From NCBI GenBank assembly GCA_007135635.1, contig SLIO01000251.1, positions 1 through 6,585 of the forward strand: 6,585 nucleotides of DNA, in the 5' to 3' direction. This stretch comes from Methylomicrobium sp. Lineage in GTDB: Bacteria > Pseudomonadota > Gammaproteobacteria > Methylococcales > Methylomonadaceae. Below the pieces are notes generated by a model. The model had not been told where the DNA came from. It did not search any database and worked only from the letters and a program-made list of their open reading frames with translations. The position numbers and the translations under genes are program-made. Below are positions 5,738 through 6,585 of the stretch, one piece after another; position 1 is the stretch's first letter, and each line of letters begins with the position of its first letter.

Positions 5738-5974
5738 ATGTGCCTTGCCATTCCTATGCAAATTGCCTCTATAAACGGAAGCCACGCTGTTTGTTCGACC
5801 AAAGGGATCGAACGAGAGGTTAGTTTGTTTTTACTGCAGGATGAACTGATAGCAATCGGTGATTATGTTCTCATCCATGTCGGCTATGCAATCCAGAAAA
5901 TCAGTGCGGAAGAAGCACGATCGACCTGGGAATTACTCGATCAAATGCTGATCGAGGATGCGGAGCATGCATGA
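5738..5974 (+). CDS. hypC: HypC, hydrogenase maturation chaperone
   Basis: Small cytoplasmic chaperone of the HypC/HybG/HupF family that works with HypD to assemble Fe(CN)2CO and carry it to the hydrogenase large subunit. The 78 residues begin MCLAIPMQI; Cys2, exposed after methionine removal, is the essential residue. The central GDYVLIHVGYAIQKI segment, followed by the EEARSTWELL helix, is characteristic of the family, and the length is normal. GGGAG (5728-5732) lies five bases before the ATG. It overlaps hypA by 8 bp, so the two are probably translated together. HypD, its obligate partner, is not in the window. Confidence 0.96.
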   Translation: MCLAIPMQIASINGSHAVCSTKGIEREVSLFLLQDELIAIGDYVLIHVGYAIQKISAEEARSTWELLDQMLIEDAEHA

Positions 5975-6317
5975 ACTCTCGTTATGCGAGGATTTGCTGG
6001 ATCAAGTGAAAAGTCTAGCCCAACAACATCAAGCGACAAAAGTTGCCAGTATCACGGTCAAAATCGGTGTTTTGTCGGGTGTAGAACCCTTATTGTTGCA
6101 AAGCGCTTTTGAAATCAATCGTGTCGATACCATAGCTGGTGATGCCATTTTGATTATTGAACAACAAGCGGCGCAAATCGTCTGTGAACAGTGCGGCATC
6201 GAATCGGAGGTGCCGCCTAAGCGGCTCTATTGCCCACTCTGTCAAAGCCGTGAAACTCGGCTCACAGCCGGCAGCGAGATGATTCTCGAAAGACTTGAAC
6301 TGGATACCTTGGTTTGA
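5967..6317 (+). CDS. hypA: HypA, nickel metallochaperone
   Basis: HypA delivers nickel, with HypB, to the hydrogenase large subunit. Starting at ATG 5967 gives 116 residues opening MHELSLCEDLL; His2 and Glu3 form the N-terminal nickel site, which must directly follow Met1. The zinc site is CEQC (73-76) with CPLC (89-92), and the chain ends in a GSEMILERLEL strand close to the usual HypA tail. I chose this start over the upstream in-frame ATG at 5958 because it restores the conserved MHE terminus and because GAGG at 5954-5957 is nine bases upstream. HypB is absent from the window. Confidence 0.96.
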   Translation: MHELSLCEDLLDQVKSLAQQHQATKVASITVKIGVLSGVEPLLLQSAFEINRVDTIAGDAILIIEQQAAQIVCEQCGIESEVPPKRLYCPLCQSRETRLTAGSEMILERLELDTLV

Positions 6318-6338
6318 CTGTTGTGTTAAAACTCATGT

Positions 6339-6368
6339 TTGCCTTGGCTTGGTTAATTGAGTTATAAA
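6339..6368 (+). promoter_or_regulatory. Candidate sigma-70 promoter for the rubredoxin gene
   Basis: TTGCCT (6339-6344) and TATAAA (6363-6368) are separated by 18 bp. The hexamers closely resemble those proposed for hupE (TTGCCG/TATAAA). It lies in the 126-bp gap after hypA, so the rubredoxin gene may be transcribed on its own. Confidence 0.4.
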
Positions 6369-6402
6369 TAAATCACTATCGGTGTTTCGTAGGAAATTGT
6401 TT

Positions 6403-6419
6403 TTGGCACGAATATCTCA
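6403..6419 (+). promoter_or_regulatory. Sigma-54-like -24 element upstream of the rubredoxin gene
   Basis: TTGGCACGA (6403-6411) is a full match to the sigma-54 -24 consensus. The -12 element at the proper spacing is TCTCA (6415-6419), which lacks the nearly invariant G of the GC pair. Promoters of many hydrogenase operons use sigma-54, so the site is worth recording, but the weak -12 makes activity doubtful. Confidence 0.25.
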
Positions 6420-6443
6420 TCCATAATTAAGAAAGGTAACGCT

Positions 6444-6585
6444 ATGGCAGACTTTAAAAAATACCAATGTTTAGAATGCGGACATATTTACGACGAGCAA
6501 TTAGGCGATCCGGATAGCGGAATCGAACCCGGCACTCGTTGGGAAGACATACCCGAGGATTGGGTTTGCCCTGAGTGCGGAGCTG
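6444..6585 (+). CDS. Rubredoxin (partial, runs off the right edge)
   Basis: Small iron-sulfur electron carrier with one Fe bound by four cysteines. The 47 visible residues open [18 protein letters not shown] and include the typical [25 protein letters not shown] segment, so both CxxC pairs (Cys9/Cys12 and Cys42/Cys45) are present. Only the short C-terminal tail is missing. AAAGG (6432-6436) lies seven bases before the ATG. Rubredoxins are found in hydrogenase operons (HupI/HoxR types) and also as general electron carriers; this one follows hypA by 126 bp with its own promoter-like sequences, so a hydrogenase role is possible but not shown. Confidence 0.95.
   Translation, partial: MADFKKYQCLECGHIYDEQLGDPDSGIEPGTRWEDIPEDWVCPECGA

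Noticed and set aside
5958..6317. HypA starting at the upstream ATG 5958
   Set aside because: It would add Met-Arg-Ser before the conserved MHE terminus and bury the nickel-binding His2; the GAGG sequence is spaced for ATG 5967.
1..6585. CRISPR array, tRNA or rRNA genes, complete insertion sequence
   Set aside because: I saw no regularly spaced repeats, cloverleaf arms, rRNA-like blocks or transposase frames.

Overview
This is a hydrogenase-accessory locus from a Gram-negative bacterium, most likely a gammaproteobacterium. A methanotroph-like (Methylococcales) origin is my guess from the repeat style and base composition and is not shown by the window. It carries five confident [NiFe]-hydrogenase maturation or nickel-supply genes: hypF (+), hypE (-), and a tight + strand set hupE-hypC-hypA. 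A rubredoxin gene follows and runs off the right edge. HypB, HypD and the hydrogenase structural subunits are not in the window.

Layout: positions 1-234 hold a copy of a dispersed repeat and a C-rich/G-rich palindromic tract that runs right up to the hypF start codon. hypF occupies 235-2511. Positions 2512-3136 hold no protein gene but are dense in structure: a perfect 12-bp palindrome, a cluster of nested palindromes, a second copy of the repeat seen at position 10, and a minus-strand structured segment that looks like the 5' part of a group II intron domain I. Next is a complete, AT-rich YefM-YoeB type II toxin-antitoxin operon (3137-3647) with a clear promoter and paired TGTACA operator cores. 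Positions 3648-3900 hold an attC-like or hairpin-like inverted repeat and a bidirectional terminator. hypE is on the minus strand (3901-4926), convergent with hypF and yefM-yoeB and divergent from hupE-hypC-hypA (5128-6317). The final 126-bp gap carries promoter-like sequences for the rubredoxin gene at 6444.

How the genes work together: HypF makes the thiocarboxamide on the C-terminal cysteine of HypE, and HypE dehydrates it to a thiocyanate, the source of the Fe-bound cyanides. HypC is the chaperone that, with HypD (elsewhere), carries the Fe(CN)2CO unit to the large subunit. HypA delivers nickel, and HupE is a membrane protein that probably imports it. The rubredoxin could serve hydrogenase maturation or a separate electron-transfer role. 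The toxin-antitoxin module is functionally unrelated and appears to sit in a repeat-rich breakpoint that separates hypF from the other hyp genes.
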